A DNA stretch of 64,000 nt from Dirofilaria immitis (taxonomy: Eukaryota; Nematoda; Chromadorea; Rhabditida; Onchocercidae): the NCBI GenBank assembly GCA_024305405.1, contig JAKNDB010000068.1, positions 8,727,501 to 8,791,500 on the forward strand, read 5' to 3'. Of the stretch, positions 49,960-63,667 are shown in pieces (positions within the stretch are counted from its first letter, which is position 1; each line of letters begins with the position of its first letter). Under the pieces are notes generated by a model. It worked only from the letters and a program-made list of their open reading frames with translations, ran no database searches and was not told where the DNA came from. Made by a program: the position numbers and the translations under genes.

Positions 49960-51072
49960 AACTATATAGGAATCATTATTTGATTTCAGTTACGTAAAAA
50001 TTATAAAAAAATAATAAAATATGTCATAATTACCAATATCACGAAATAAAATGTGACGACTGGAGAATCGAAGAAATTGTGTCGTTTAGTAGTTCTGCTC
50101 ACGACTCTTTTACTCCACTATTCATTTGTTCAGAAAAAGAAGTGGTATCATAATTTCTCCATCCATAATTAGTGTCAAATTTCTGGAGAACCATCATCCT
50201 CCCTCACTTAAGCTATATTATTCTTTCTCCATACCAGTTAGTTAGTTCTAGCTGTCTCTTCTCTCCATCCCTTAATAGCAATGATATTGGAGATGATCAA
50301 CAGTTCGTCTATCTTATCATTTATATATTCCGAGTCTTTCTTGCTCTTCAAATTTCATTTTCGCTTTGTTCCTCATCTTTCTTAACGTATTTCCTTCGTT
50401 TATTGGAGTACTGTAAAGAATGAAAACTACCCCATCTCTCAGAAAACTGATTATCATATAGAAGGAGATTTGAGGAATAACATATTACAAGTGAGAATAG
50501 ATCGTATCTAGTATTACCGTATCTAATCCAGGCAACTGTTTAATGATAACAAATATTTGAAAATATTCACGACTTAACCGCATTCACTCTTTCTCCAAGT
50601 AATAAAGAGATATGAGTGATATAGACATCGCAATGCATGAATGTAAATAAATCAAAGATTATACTAGAAGATCTCAAGAGTATTAGCTAAAGTTAAAATT
50701 TCTGTTTTAAATTCTCAGCCATATTAGATAGCTCTTATGAAATTCGAATTGTTCTATAAGGTTAAAGATTCTAGTTCAAATATAATAATTTTTAAGATTT
50801 GTTATCAGATATTATCTTATCCTTGAACAAATATTACCTAAAATACCTGAGAGTCAGAGGAAGGAGAGAAGAAGGGAAATCAATTAGCTAAGTGCATTCA
50901 TTACCTATGAGATAGATAATAATAATAATATATGCCTTCTAAGTGTATTGTTATACGTATAGAAGGATAGATGTCTCACTAGACGTCTGATATTAGTGAA
51001 ACAGGAAGAGGCGAGAGAATTTAGACTAGAAGGGCAGAATAGGTCAGCGAATGACTAACTCTGTCTTGCTTT

Positions 51073-51103
51073 GTCTCTCTTTCTTTCTCTCTCTCTCTCT
51101 CTC
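51073..51103 (+). repeat. (CT)n tract upstream of the AF4/FMR2-like gene
   Basis: An almost pure CT run of about 30 bases, 340-370 bp before the first coding exon. CT/GA tracts occur in promoters of many animals, but here it may be a plain microsatellite. Confidence 0.85.
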
Positions 51104-51439
51104 CGCACTTCTCTCCCTGCTTCCGCTCTCCATCTCATCCATAAACATCATTTCGACACACTGTAGCGGGCCGCGTTTTGATGAATCGATAGAGTTTTTA
51201 AAGCTTGCTTGGTACTGTTCCAGAGGTCGTTGTTCGTGGAAAAGGATTCCGCTTTTAAGGATAAGTAGGAGGCTCGTGAATTAGAAGCTTTGCGAGGTTC
51301 TTCTTAATTTTTTCACCTTCAAGAGCCAAATTTAGAATCAATTTGTTCTTGTTTGCTGTGGAAGATTTTTTCGATTATTCAATTCAAATTTTTAGTTTTC
51401 GGTCAATTTAAGTGGGATGAATTAAATTGAAAGTTGCAG

Positions 51440-54400
51440 ATGGATAATGATTACTGTAATAAAAGTGACCTACGAGAGACTGTTGATCCAGATACTAAAA
51501 TTCAAAAGGCAGTGGTTGAAGATTCGGAGCCAAGGATAGCAAGGATTCGCGAAAATCTTGTTAGTAAGTGATTTTATTAAGATTACTGCAATTTTTTTCG
51601 AAACTTTATGTCTTGGATGCTTTTAGAAACTATCACACATGGGTCCTGGGAAAAAGAAAGTGGTAGGTTTCAAATATCCAGATTAGCGGAAATGACATAA
51701 GAAAAAAATGGGAATAAATGCACCAAATATATTGAATTGTGGTTATGGAAGTCTTGGATACAAATACATTTAACATTTCTAACATTTCGATGTAAATATA
51801 TTAACCTAATTATTTCCTCTTCAAGTAATCATTAATCCATTTTAATTCCACTATGCATGACCTTATCAACTTAGCCAAGATTCTCTAATGAAAGCGTTTT
51901 TGGAAGCAGAAGGTCTCTTATCTTTGAAAAATTTCCACATTCACACAGTACATCAAAACTTAGAGATATTGATTTTTTTCTCTACGCTGATGGTGTCAAA
52001 TTATTTTCATACGAGAAATTTTTGTCAGTGCATTAAAGATAATAAAAAATATTACAATTTTATGTTACACTCAGAGAAATATGTGTCCTCAAATCATTTT
52101 GATCAAATTTGTTTATCCTTGCTGTTGCGTAGCTATAAATTTCTTTCACTGTTGATGAACATATAAATAAGTTGTAAATGTTGAATAAAAAAGATTATTT
52201 AATATCAACCAAAATTATTAGAAGCATTCCCTACTTTTCGTCATAAGAAAGATGCAGAAAAATGCTATCCAGTCAAGATAAATGAAGCGTCTGTTTCTTC
52301 AACTTTTAGTGAAACACCTACTGCTATAGTAAATTTCTGCGTACCATTAGTTTATTGAAATTGTTTGTTATTTTTTTTTTTTTGGTAACTATTTCAACAA
52401 ACAGCTCTAGGTACTTTGCCGCTTTTTTTTCTGACTATGACACAATAGTAAATTGTTTTCTTTATTTGCAGAATGCTTCGCCTGTCATCCCGGAAACTGG
52501 ACGTTTCAGCAGTATAATTTGTAGAATGTGTTTAGAATAAAAGCGTATAGTTAAGGAGCTACTGATTTATTCATTTCTCATATCATTTATAAACTTATCT
52601 TCAAGCAGTAAGTAAAGAAATGCAAAGATTTTCAAAATTTAAAAAATTGATTTTGCAGATGGTCTTGGTCCATTTGATCTGATGGCTGATATTATTGTTG
52701 GTTCACAACATGGTCCAAATAACTCGGGTCTATTTGGTGTTGTTCAGTCACCGATCAGGCCATTACGTCCATCTTTTGTGTCATCACTGTCGACATCGTC
52801 AACATCAGAACCACAGTTAACTTCTAGTCAAATGGCGCAGGTTGGATTTTTTCAAAGGAATTTTTTCAAATCGATGAATTGAACCAGCTAGCAATAATCT
52901 CACCACTGATTAATAAACTTAGAAAGAGATTTGTTTCGAGAGGTTCATTGTGAAGAAATATCCCTAGATATTATAGAACTGTGAGCCATGTATGAATTCC
53001 ATTAATTTGCATTATAGTCAGATCTCTTTTATGGCTACTTTTATCGTTTAAATTTGAAACTAATTATTCACACTGGAAGGTTACTTTTGCCCAATTAAAT
53101 AAGAAAAAATGAGGCAGAGAAGTGATATCCTTTGAGAATCCCTTTAAGGAAGAAGAACAATATTTAAATCGAAATTTATTTTCTTTAGAAGATGCAGAAT
53201 ATTATTGACGTACCATTATTAACAATTCATACTAATCTGCCATTTAAAAAGGTTAGCTCATCAATTTTTGATATATTAATTCTACGAAAAAAATTAAAGA
53301 GAAGATTGCACCATCACTTATTTTCGATCAATAAAAGTAACATAATGTTTCTGACATTATATAATTGTTTTTCTCCCAAGGAATTGAACGGGGAGAATAT
53401 CTAAGCTAACTGTAATGGAAAAACGTTGATAGTGAAGTTGCTTTGAAAAATCTAGAGTATTTGGTTTGTTGAACCATGCAAGTTGTTAAATCGCAAATTT
53501 TGATACTACTGTCTTGCTTGCGTTTCAAAGATGTATTTCTTTCTTTGAACTTAATTACCCAAAATATTTTCTGTTCATAATATAAATTAATTATTTTGTC
53601 CAGAAACTAGTAGTTTTAAATAATCGTTGGTATATTTATCTAATTAAGGCGTAATATTCAGAATCAAGAACGGAAAAGTAATGCGACGAAAAGTTCAGAA
53701 ACAAATATACCCTTCATAAGCACTGGCGTTGGTAGCGGCAAGTCCTCGACAACTTCAGATCGCACGAACGACAGTTCATATAGAAAACGAAAAAGGAAAA
53801 GGTTTTTTCACGGATTTGTAATTTGGAATTAGTCCATTCAGCAATGATTTTTGTTTGTGCTTTCTGTTATTGGGATTTTTGAAGCTAAAATCATAAATCA
53901 ATTTGTAAAATAGTTTTGCAGAAGTGATTACAATAACACGGATACGGAAAATTGGCAGAAACCATGCACAAGCTCTACAACAGCAAAAGTAAATGATTTG
54001 ATTTATATAAAGAAAATTAGAAAGAGGAATTATTTTGGGAAGCCTAAAAACGATGTGTTAACAAACAGAAAGCGGAAATTTTATTGACGCTAGAGCAACG
54101 CAGATACGAGTCCAAAGTATGAGAACATATTCGTAGTTTAATTTTAGCATCTATTATCGACAAAGTGTCAGACTTAATCTTACTCTGACTAGTTTTACTA
54201 TATAATTTTGTCATGAAAGGAATTTGAGTAAGTAAAGCTTACGTGAATATAGTAAATTCGAATTTAATAAATTTAGACTATTCTTTAAAATAATATTATA
54301 ACTGTGATTTTTGAATTTCCTAGATGGAATACGAGGATAACAAAATGACAATTAGTGAATTATTTGGTGAGGAAAAGCTGGAAACTGGAAATGGAAAGAA

Positions 54401-57400
54401 GCGACCTGTCAGTATGTTGAAAAACATGGAAAAAAGATAGTAAAGTGGGAGAAAGATGAGCAGGAAAGTCCGGATTCTGGATTTGCCGATGAAATAAACG
54501 ACCAAAATCGCGAACAATTTCATCGATTGTAATTTACTTTTTCGTATAAAAGACAGTTTATGGCATCCAGTTAATCGGAATTCTATCTTAAAAAGACAAA
54601 ATTAGTTTCTGGAACTTCTAGCATAGATAATAAACAAGCTACAATGTGAGGCCAAAAGTTTCATGTGCTACGGTTTTTTTTTCTTTGATAATTTTCATAT
54701 CATCGGTACTCATGTGAAGAATTCATGTGATTAGTCACTAATTTACTAGGGCCTCGATTAATTTTTACTAGGACCTGAATGATTAATTAGCAATGAGAAT
54801 TTCAAACACTTTATTTACGTCATTAAGTATGAAGAAACTTGAGTTGAAATTACAGTACTGCTATAAGTTGACGAAGAAAAACAGCTTTTTAATATGTTCT
54901 TAACAGAAGTAAAATTTTGACATAAATCAGAATGTTATGCTTCGCTTTAATTCCAGACCTTTGCAAACCATTATTGGTGAATTGAGCCACATTTCACCAC
55001 TTTTAACTCCACCACGACATCCACAAAAAAATAACGGTCCAACACTTCCAGTAATCATAAATCTTGACCGTCTAGATTCAGCACAGCTTCTACGAATCAA
55101 GAATGTATTTATTAAGAATGCTCCTGTTGTTAGTTTTTTCTGATTTCTGATCGTTTATTGTTAGAGACCTGGTACTGCATAATCTACGTAGATATTTGCT
55201 TGTATGGACCGGCATGCATAAGTACTATTTCAGTGGATATAAACTGGTACACTTTCTTTCGTTATGATTAGGTTGGAATGATAAACACCAGCTTATTTTC
55301 TGTCACAGTCTGATGGATTTCTAGAATATATTCATACCACGAAAAGGAAAGGTCGGTAAATAAAATAAGCTTTGTAGAAAATCTAGGGCATTAATCGCAA
55401 ATTTGATAAAATTTTAAATAAAAACCCTAACAAAAATCAGTATTAATGTTTTCATGCAAATTTTGTATAACGACTTTTTACAGTTTTTGTCGACAGTCGC
55501 TTTGCCGGATTATGTCTTATCGCCTCCAGTGCTACCAACGTTAAAAATGAACGAAATGGAACATTACAAGTTTGCAACCCTGATTTTAAGCTGGTTTCCA
55601 AAAGTAGTGCAGTTGACAGCAATGACGACAGCGGTAACACCTGCAAAAAAATTCATAGTGCAGGTGCAACCCCATCGTCATCGTGCTCTGCGAAAGAATT
55701 TAAGAAGGTATGTAACTTCAAGGTAAAAAAATATATATATCCTTTACTGTTAATATAATCTTTTAATTCTGAAAAACTTTTATAATTTGAAATAGGAGAC
55801 TAAATTAAATTAGTGATATACTTTTGCTTCATTTAGTCCAGTTCGATGAACGGTATGGAAAGTTGAGAGAAAAGTAAAATCTAGTAAATTATATTTTATT
55901 TTTTGATTTTCATACTTGTAACAGCTGTTTTAAGACAGCCGATTTTTTTGCATTCATCTTGAAAAATCAAGCCCACGTGTCTCCTATTTTAGAACAAGCC
56001 GAAGGTAGCGATCATTGTGAAGAAAAGGATATGATTTATGACTCCATCTCAATTTTTTTTAAATGAGTATAAGGAATAAATATTTCCCTTACAGAGGTTG
56101 GCATATTACTTCTTAATGATCGCTACTCTCAAGTTTTAAAATAGTTTAGGAATTCACAACTCACAACATCAGAATTTGTCCCGAAAATTGTTATCATTGT
56201 CATAAACGTTAACGTCAGCTGATGGAGGGTTGGAATTTGGAATTTGTTCATCGTAAATTCATGATAAACATAATGCAAGGCATATAATTTTTGTAATCTG
56301 CAGGAAAGTATTCCACGTTGTGGCTCAGCATCCAATGATGATCGGAAGCACGAACCCGCTACATTAAAAATGATGACCTCAAAATCACACTTGTTAAGGT
56401 TTGTCTTTTTTTGGCTGAAACTAATTTTTTAAAATAAATATATCTGGTCAAATAAAATTTCAACACTTTATTAATTAATCCTTGATTTTTTGTGACTCAT
56501 TTCACTGATAAACTAAAGCTTAGTTATACTGACAAAGTTGAATGAACTTCCACTTTTTATGCTTGTTTTATCAAGCTTAATTTCGAGGTCATCGTTTTTC
56601 TTTACAGCGAAAACTATTGATGTTTTTTAACATGAGAAAGTGAACTTCATAGTATTGAAATCAGAAGACTATATTATTACAAAAGATCTGAGAGAAATTC
56701 GAGTGATTTGACTCAACCGAATGGTCAGAAACGATCAGAATAAGTATCTGAGACGATTAAAATTTCAGAAATTTATTAAACAATGCGATAAAACATACGT
56801 CACTGCATCTGTCACCTCCGGCATCAAGGAAAATGAAAAAGAAATAAAAAAGGCAGTTCATCTCCTCCAAACAGCATTAATGAGCAATTATCAAGCATTT
56901 CTAAAAATCCCAACAGTTGAAATCTGCTTTACTTATATCAAGTGACAAATCAGATGATATTCTAAAAGGGAAGGACAAGAAAGAATGTTTGGATAGTGAG
57001 CATTCCAGAGAAAAAGAAAAGTATACGACATTTCGGATAAAAGGCTCTAACGGACTGAGTGATCAATTCAGTAGTGGTACCACGACAGTACAGTTGCGTG
57101 AACTAAAGAAAAAACAAGTCAGCGATACTACAAGAATTGTTAATGATAATATGCGAGTTAAAATTGTGAAAAGCTCGAAGTGCAAAGATGGCGATATTTC
57201 ACCAACAAAGAAATTTAAAAAGGATACAAGTGTAAGAAATAAATTTACCGATGGAGTGAAGGTGACTGATTTATTCGTTAATTTAATTAGTTCAGAGATG
57301 AAATTTTGTGTTTTATGAACCATTAATAACGGCATTTGTAGATGCATAAAATAGAATAGTTTAGTGCCTGGCTTCAGATATGTAGTGCAGGAGTCGATGC

Positions 57401-59749
57401 ACCACTTTATTATTTTTTGCAGCCGTATTTCTCAAATGGATGCAAAAACTGATTTTAATTCTATCAACTTGCAAGCTTTTTTGCAATTTGATTTTAAGTG
57501 AGATCCAAGTAAATCATTAGCCTAAGTATTAAGTTTTTTTTTCATTTATTTATCAGAAGTATTCTGAAAACCTATATATTGCTAGCCTTTATCAATTTGC
57601 AAGCTTTTTGCAATTTCCTTATTCAGTTGATCGCAATTTCTTTTTAAAATTCATTTTTCTATTCATGTTTTCTTTTAAATAAATTTTCAAGTATTCGTTA
57701 CATAAATTTCAGGAAATTAGTGATGATTTTCTATGCTACAGAAGCCATACAGCACCAGCGAAAAAAACGATATTGGAGAAAAATGATGATGGTTCTTATA
57801 AATGCGCTAATTACTATCTAGATGAAATTGCTCGACCATTAAAGCATAGGGCTGACAAAGAAGTAAGACTTAAAAGTTCTGATGCTTTCATTTCAATCTT
57901 TTATGTTTGTATTATCAAATCTGAAATTTTATAAAAAATTCCTCAGAGTGGTGACTACATACGAAAAACTCTTGCTTATATGGATGCAGCCGTATACTTC
58001 ATACTTTCATCGGCTACTGAACGGGAAAATAGGCAACGACAGTATACAATAGCACGGGATAGCGCTGAATTAATGAAGTGGGTTTTTATTTGAAACCTTT
58101 TTTCTTAGGAATTTTTTATAGATCCAAGCTAGTTTATCAATGAGCCATTTCCATTAATTTACAAATTTTAGTAAGCTTGCAAACTGTCATCTTCATTGCA
58201 TTTATCATGTCTCAAACCTTTTATGTCAACTTCAGAACGATCATCAAGTGGTCAGGTGCATCAACGGCTAATCTCTCACCACTAGAACGACATTTCATTA
58301 GCCGATTCAGAATATTGTCGTTTCGGGTACAAGCTGTGTTGAATTATTATCTTTATTCCCTCAAAATAGGAGTAAGTTTATTATTCCAACTTCAACCATC
58401 AAAATGTTAGGCATGAAGTGTTGCTGCTGTATTTTATCTCTAGACTTCACCTAACTTGTATATTTTTGCTCTAATTACTATAAGTGCCCTATTCATTGTT
58501 CTGAGTACGTATGAAAAAAATCATTTCTAGGAATTTTATTAATTTTACTGGAAATAATTTTTTTCACGGAATCTTTTGTAAAGTGAAACTTGGCACTTTA
58601 AGCTTTAACGTATTATAAATAATAATTGATATCTTTATGTGAGTTGTCGACATCGTTAAATGAATTTTTTCAATCGGAAAATATTTATTGTGGTTTCGGT
58701 TTTTACTAAATATGTATGTGACGTGCGTTTGTTTTTGACTTCATACAATTTATATTTGCGCTTTAAAAATTTTTTGAATTTCTAAATATTTAGAGTTGTA
58801 TGTCCAACTTTGGAGCATTGACAAAATGGGAACCGCAGTTGACTGAATTGGACGCTGCAGCTATGCGTAACGACGGTGCTGCATCAGTTAGTTCACAGGG
58901 TGATTCATCTGCTAATACAGAAACTCCTTCACCGGCTTCATCAACGAACAGTGGCCATGGCGAACATCAAAAGGATGCAAGTCCTTATTAAAACATTTGT
59001 TGTCTAACGACAATAGAATCAATTCAAAAGTTCAAATATTTATTTGGATTTAACAAAATATTCTGTATTTTAAATTAAACTCTGAACTGGAAAGCATGTG
59101 CAACAGAGATAAAAAAATTAAAAAGTCGGCTGTATTCATACGTTTTTTCTTCTTTTTTGAAGAAATGCTTCTTAATCCTTATTTAATGTTTCAGATTAAT
59201 ATACCAGTTTCTATTTATCAAGCGCAGCGTTCGCAGCTGAGCATCCTTCATCATTTGATGTGGTCTGATCGGTTGTGGAAGCAGACATCAACCAAAATAA
59301 GTAGCTCTGAGCAAGGTTGGTACTGTAACTTGAATTTAAAATTGCGAGAAATTTAACTGGGCAACGAGTACTCATTATCGTGAATGTTTTTATGGATCTT
59401 CTTTCAATCGCTATACACATAGATGCTTTGGGTTATTTTATACTTGAAGGGAAAAACAAAACATTAAGAGTTTGGGATTCTAAACAGCAAAATGTTTTGT
59501 ATCTTAAAAAAGTTGTTAGGGACACCAATATAACTTAAAATTTAAATGAGCATTCAGGATTGTTTATTTCTTATGACTAAATCGATTTTAGTTTTATATT
59601 CTGCAGAGATGGTAAAACATTTGGACCAGATATGTGGACCACTTACTGTTGACTTGAACTTACATTTACTGTCGGAATATCTTGCTACGGCAGTAACATG
59701 GCTTCGCATGGAATATCGAGCAGAAAAGGGACATTTATCACCCTCATGA
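51440..59749 (+). CDS. affl-2: AF4/FMR2-family protein (super elongation complex scaffold homologue)
   Basis: About 21 exons. Those with consistent phases: 51440-51563, 51627-51662, 52222-52328, 52472-52511, 52659-52840, 53189-53251, 53662-53801, 53922-53988, 54069-54116, 54324-54528, 54957-55104, 55484-55707, 56304-56398, 57713-57862, 57947-58077, 58236-58371, 58794-58980, 59208-59315, 59607-59749. Tentative: 55837-55861, 55925-55976, 56665-57231. The C-terminal homology domain is diagnostic: ARPLKHRADKE, TLAYMDAAVYFIL, YTIARDSAELMK, LSPLERHFISRFRIL, then a Ser-rich loop, SIYQAQRSQL and LDQICGPLTVDL...WLRMEYR. In animals this domain mediates dimerisation within P-TEFb-containing elongation complexes. 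The middle is Ser/Lys-rich and disordered, with a basic NLS-like RKRKRKR. Single bases seem missing at 54430-54435 and 55484-55488, and more than one in 56665-57231. The ATG directly follows TTGCAG. About 990 residues in total. Confidence 0.87.
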
Positions 59750-62700
59750 TAGCTTTCGCAGCAGTTATTATAGATGTAGTTTCCTACCGGTACAAAGTTT
59801 TATTGTGCAGGGTATTTTTTCGTGTTTTCCTCGTAATCATTATTTTTCTTGCCGCATCATTTTTGATATCTAGTTTGTAAATTATAGTCTCTAGATATTT
59901 AATTGACAACAAGTTGACATTTAAAAGGGATTGCATGTAAGTACATCGATTTTTGGTTTTAGTTTGTCAGTCCAATAATGCATCAATTTTATCAGTTATT
60001 TTATGCCTAAGTCTTTTTCATGAATTATTCTTGTATATGTAAATTTGTTAGATCGTTTGTATAAAATTCTCCGATCGGAAGGAAAAGATTTCTGCGATAA
60101 TTTTCCCACTTAATTTATGCGCTCCATTGCACTTTAATTTTTAATTTTCTCAGAGTCGAAAGCATAAAAATAGTTTATAGTACATTGATTTCTTCATGTA
60201 CAAATCATCTTGGTATACTGCTAGCTAGAATGATGTTTCTAATGCTTTTTTTTCATATTATTTTGGTGAGAAGTTAGATTTACCTGTGTCTTCATTTGCT
60301 TAATTCATAATTTAAAATTTTTGGTCCTACATTTATGGCGATGATTCATATTATATGTGTCTCAAAAGTCAAATATATGTTCTTTATGTAAATCTCTTGA
60401 ATTCAAATCTTATTTTTGATTTAAAGACACTTTGTTGATAGCTGATTCTTATTCTCAATTCTTAATTTTTGAAGTATCAGAATTTTTCATTTCAAGCTGA
60501 CAGTGTTAATTAATGTACATAATCTGCATTCATTCAATGATTTTGAGATGATCTGTAAGGCTGTTGATTTTCCTAATTTTTTAAAACAACTTATACCGTC
60601 ATTAATAACACAGAAGTTTCTCGTTATAGGGCTATTAAGCATGGTGAAAAATATCAAAATTATCTTAATTCTCTAAAATTTTAGAGCAACTTTTATTGTC
60701 CAATTATTTCTATATCGGCAGTTAGGTTGCAGAATTATTTTATTATTTCATAAGATAATATAAACTGGAAAATCCCAAAGATTGCAGTTATGTTGACATT
60801 TGATCTAAAATTCGAAGTGTTGCATTTTCAGAGGCATATAAGGTTTTGATATTTTTCGATTTGTGAGAGATATTGATCATTTCATAAAGCGAAATTGTAT
60901 TGATTAATTTTGAATTCATAGTTTCTTTTCTTTTTCATCTCATTCTATGTGATATTTTGTAAGTTGCATCAAAGCTTCATCTTGGGTATTAGTTTTTCTT
61001 CATTTTTGGCAGCTTTCTTCTTTTAATCGATTGCGTAAAAGTTGTTTGCGTTTCCATTCCACAATTTTGAAATTTTACGATTTTCCTATGAGAAATTGAA
61101 GTTCAATATTTAATTATCTGACAATATTGCAAAAGTTTTCTCTAAACTAATTTTAATAAATCCTGTTCTTAACTTTAGAGCGAGTAGTTTTTTTCCTGAG
61201 AGTAATGTTTATTTATCCAATTATGAATTTTTTCATGAATTTCTTGTACCTTAAACAAGATTATGGTTGTAATGGTTGTTTAACGGGTAATCAATATTTC
61301 TGTGATATACTGACATATATGAACTGAGTGGATTATGCGAGATAGTGTTGCATATTCTAAGAAGAAATTTGTATGGCGTTTTCCTGGAAATTCATTTTCT
61401 GATTTACTCTGTCCGCTTTTTTTCTTTTTAAAATAGTGCCAACAACCGGCAATCTTTCAACTTTGACTGTTTTTGTTTCATCCAAAATTTTACGAACATA
61501 CACGCTGAGATTTTTTTTACATTTTATATTTTTCTACTATGTCCTGGTTTGTATGCTCGTTTGACAAATTATGTGTATGAATGTTCACGTGCTTTCATTC
61601 ATTGTTTCTGTCATTTTTTCAGTCATTTTTTTAAATCAAATATTTGAAGTTTATATCGCAGGAACCTGTGTTTTTTTTTAAATTATTAAATTTTTGAGAT
61701 TTAGTAGTAATACAAAATAGTTTTTGGAAGAGTTTTAATGAAATGAAAATCTTCGTGTCGATATCGTATTGTTTTCTCATTTTCTGCTCGTATTCGTAAT
61801 CTAATACTGTTCAAAATTATTATAGAAGTTCCTATTTTTTCCTTCTCCAATGATACTGTTAAATCCTGTCTTACTGTATGCATAACTCGCTTTTTTAAAC
61901 ACTTTCGTGAATCTCTAACTAATTTTCCTCGTAATTTTGAATAGGAAAAGTGGAAATGATGTACAAATTTGAGTATTTCGCGGCTTTTGTTATATCCCGG
62001 AAATTTTTCTGCAAACTTAGTTATATATTCAAGAAGCACTTTTCAAGTCTATCACAGTATTAGTGAGTCGCAAATTGCTATTTACAGTTCGTTAAACTTT
62101 ATGTTTTTAACGTGTATTTTAAGTTTGTTTCTTTGTGCTTAAGATAAAGGTTTATAAAATCAGTTTCATTTGGTATTGTTATGCATGGCAGATGAAGCGT
62201 AAATGGTATTTTGCGTTTTTACGGCTTTCAAGTCGATCGAGTGTAAATCAACTTCTTACATTCTCAGGGCATTCAGTAAAATTAGCTACTTATCCTAATA
62301 ACTGAGTGTTATTCTAGTGTTGGAATTTTGAGATTTGGTATTTATAAAGAAATGTAGATTGGAAGAGTTTCAGAGTTAAGTAATTCGTAAGGATTCTAGT
62401 ATTTCTCCATGTGGAATCAATGGCAAGCGAAAGTTTTGGATTCTCGAAGTTATAATAGTTCAGGGATGTGAGAATTTGAAAAGTGGAAAACATGAGAAGG
62501 TATCCGTGCTCTAGACGAAATTGTCAGCGAATATGATTTCAAGTAAATGGAAATAGTGATGAATAGTTCAAAATCATAAAGTCGGCATATGCTCTGTTGA
62601 AAATGTATGCTGAGGAAACTTGTAGCAATTGATACAAGTCTCGAAAAAAATAAATTTCAGAACGAATGAATTTAAAAAACAGAATCGTGACCTTTCTCAG

Positions 62701-63667
62701 TGTGCGATCCGGATAACAGTACTGCTAATAATGGATAATAGCACGGATCTCCCTTAAAAAAATGAAGCTGGAAAACTCAATGCAGTAAATACGACCTAAA
62801 GATGGAGCGAGAAGTTTTACGTCCGCACTTGGAAGATTTGCGGAATAAAGAATGGAAAGATTACTTCGTAATCTGATTTTAGATCTTGCCATGTTTTAAA
62901 CTTGATTTTAGATCTTGCCATGTTTTAAACTTATCAAAATAAAATTTTATTAATTGAGAAACAGATTCTATCAAGACGAGAACTTCTTAAAATTACAAGT
63001 ATTGCAAAAAGTAGGAATGAAAAGAAGCCTAAAGACAGCACCCAGGCGGTTGCTAAAAATTTATGACGACTTCTTGAATCCATAACAATTTGGATAATTC
63101 TATTTTTGCTCCTCTTTATCATTTCATGTTCAATTTTGTTAAAACAAATAAAACAAAAGATGTAGGAAAAAAATGAAGAAACAGCAATCCAGGGATTTGC
63201 AAAATAGCAGTACTATGAATTTGTATTTACAATCCACATTTTATAGCCAATTACAGATCAAAGTTTTTTTACTATAACAAAGAAAACAACAAAAATTAAT
63301 GGAGGATATACATACTAGAGTGCATGGTACCAAAAATTCAGTACTCCATTTCCGATGTTTTTTCAGGCACGAATTTTAATTTCAAATGACATCTGCCCAA
63401 ACCTGATTTTTGGAGATTTATAGTAAAATCATGATAATTTTGGATATCACTTTTTTCAAAATTGTCAAATCCTATATCTAATAATTAGGTTTGCACCAGA
63501 GACGAGTAGAATTTTAGATTTTTTAAATTGCCCGTCTCTATTTTTCATCCATTAAAACAATCCAGTGATTGTAAATGAAAATCCAGCTGCAGACATACCA
63601 AACACATTTCATATGACAAAACTTTTCTATTTATTTGTATAAAATTTCAGATAATGCTGAAGATTTT
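59750..63667. other. Gene-poor stretch after the AF4/FMR2-like gene
   Basis: 3.9 kb of T-rich sequence holding the 3' UTR of the AF4/FMR2-like gene and of the minus-strand gene at the right edge. A 112-codon minus-strand frame at 61701-62039 is rich in Lys, Arg and aromatic residues, starts with GTG and resembles no family I know. I leave it as probable chance. A 29-bp tandem duplication lies at 62875-62932. Confidence 0.5.
62875..62932. repeat. Exact 29-bp tandem duplication
   Basis: Two identical copies, 62875-62903 and 62904-62932, each beginning GATTTTAGATCTTGCC. Perfect identity implies a recent slip or an assembly artefact. Confidence 0.93.

Larger units (their letters stand above)
44640..51439. 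other. Gene-poor region upstream of the AF4/FMR2-like gene
   Basis: 6.8 kb with no full gene. It contains a (TC)n repeat, an exon-like orphan segment at 46185-46317, a perfect hairpin at 49919-49959, and a second pyrimidine repeat at 51073-51103. About 51160-51300 is less AT-rich and could be a 5' leader exon or promoter of the gene that starts at 51440. Confidence 0.55.

Noticed and set aside
61701..62039. 112-codon minus-strand frame
   Set aside because: It starts with GTG, matches no family I know, has no splice context and lies in T-rich intergenic DNA. A chance frame is the simplest explanation.
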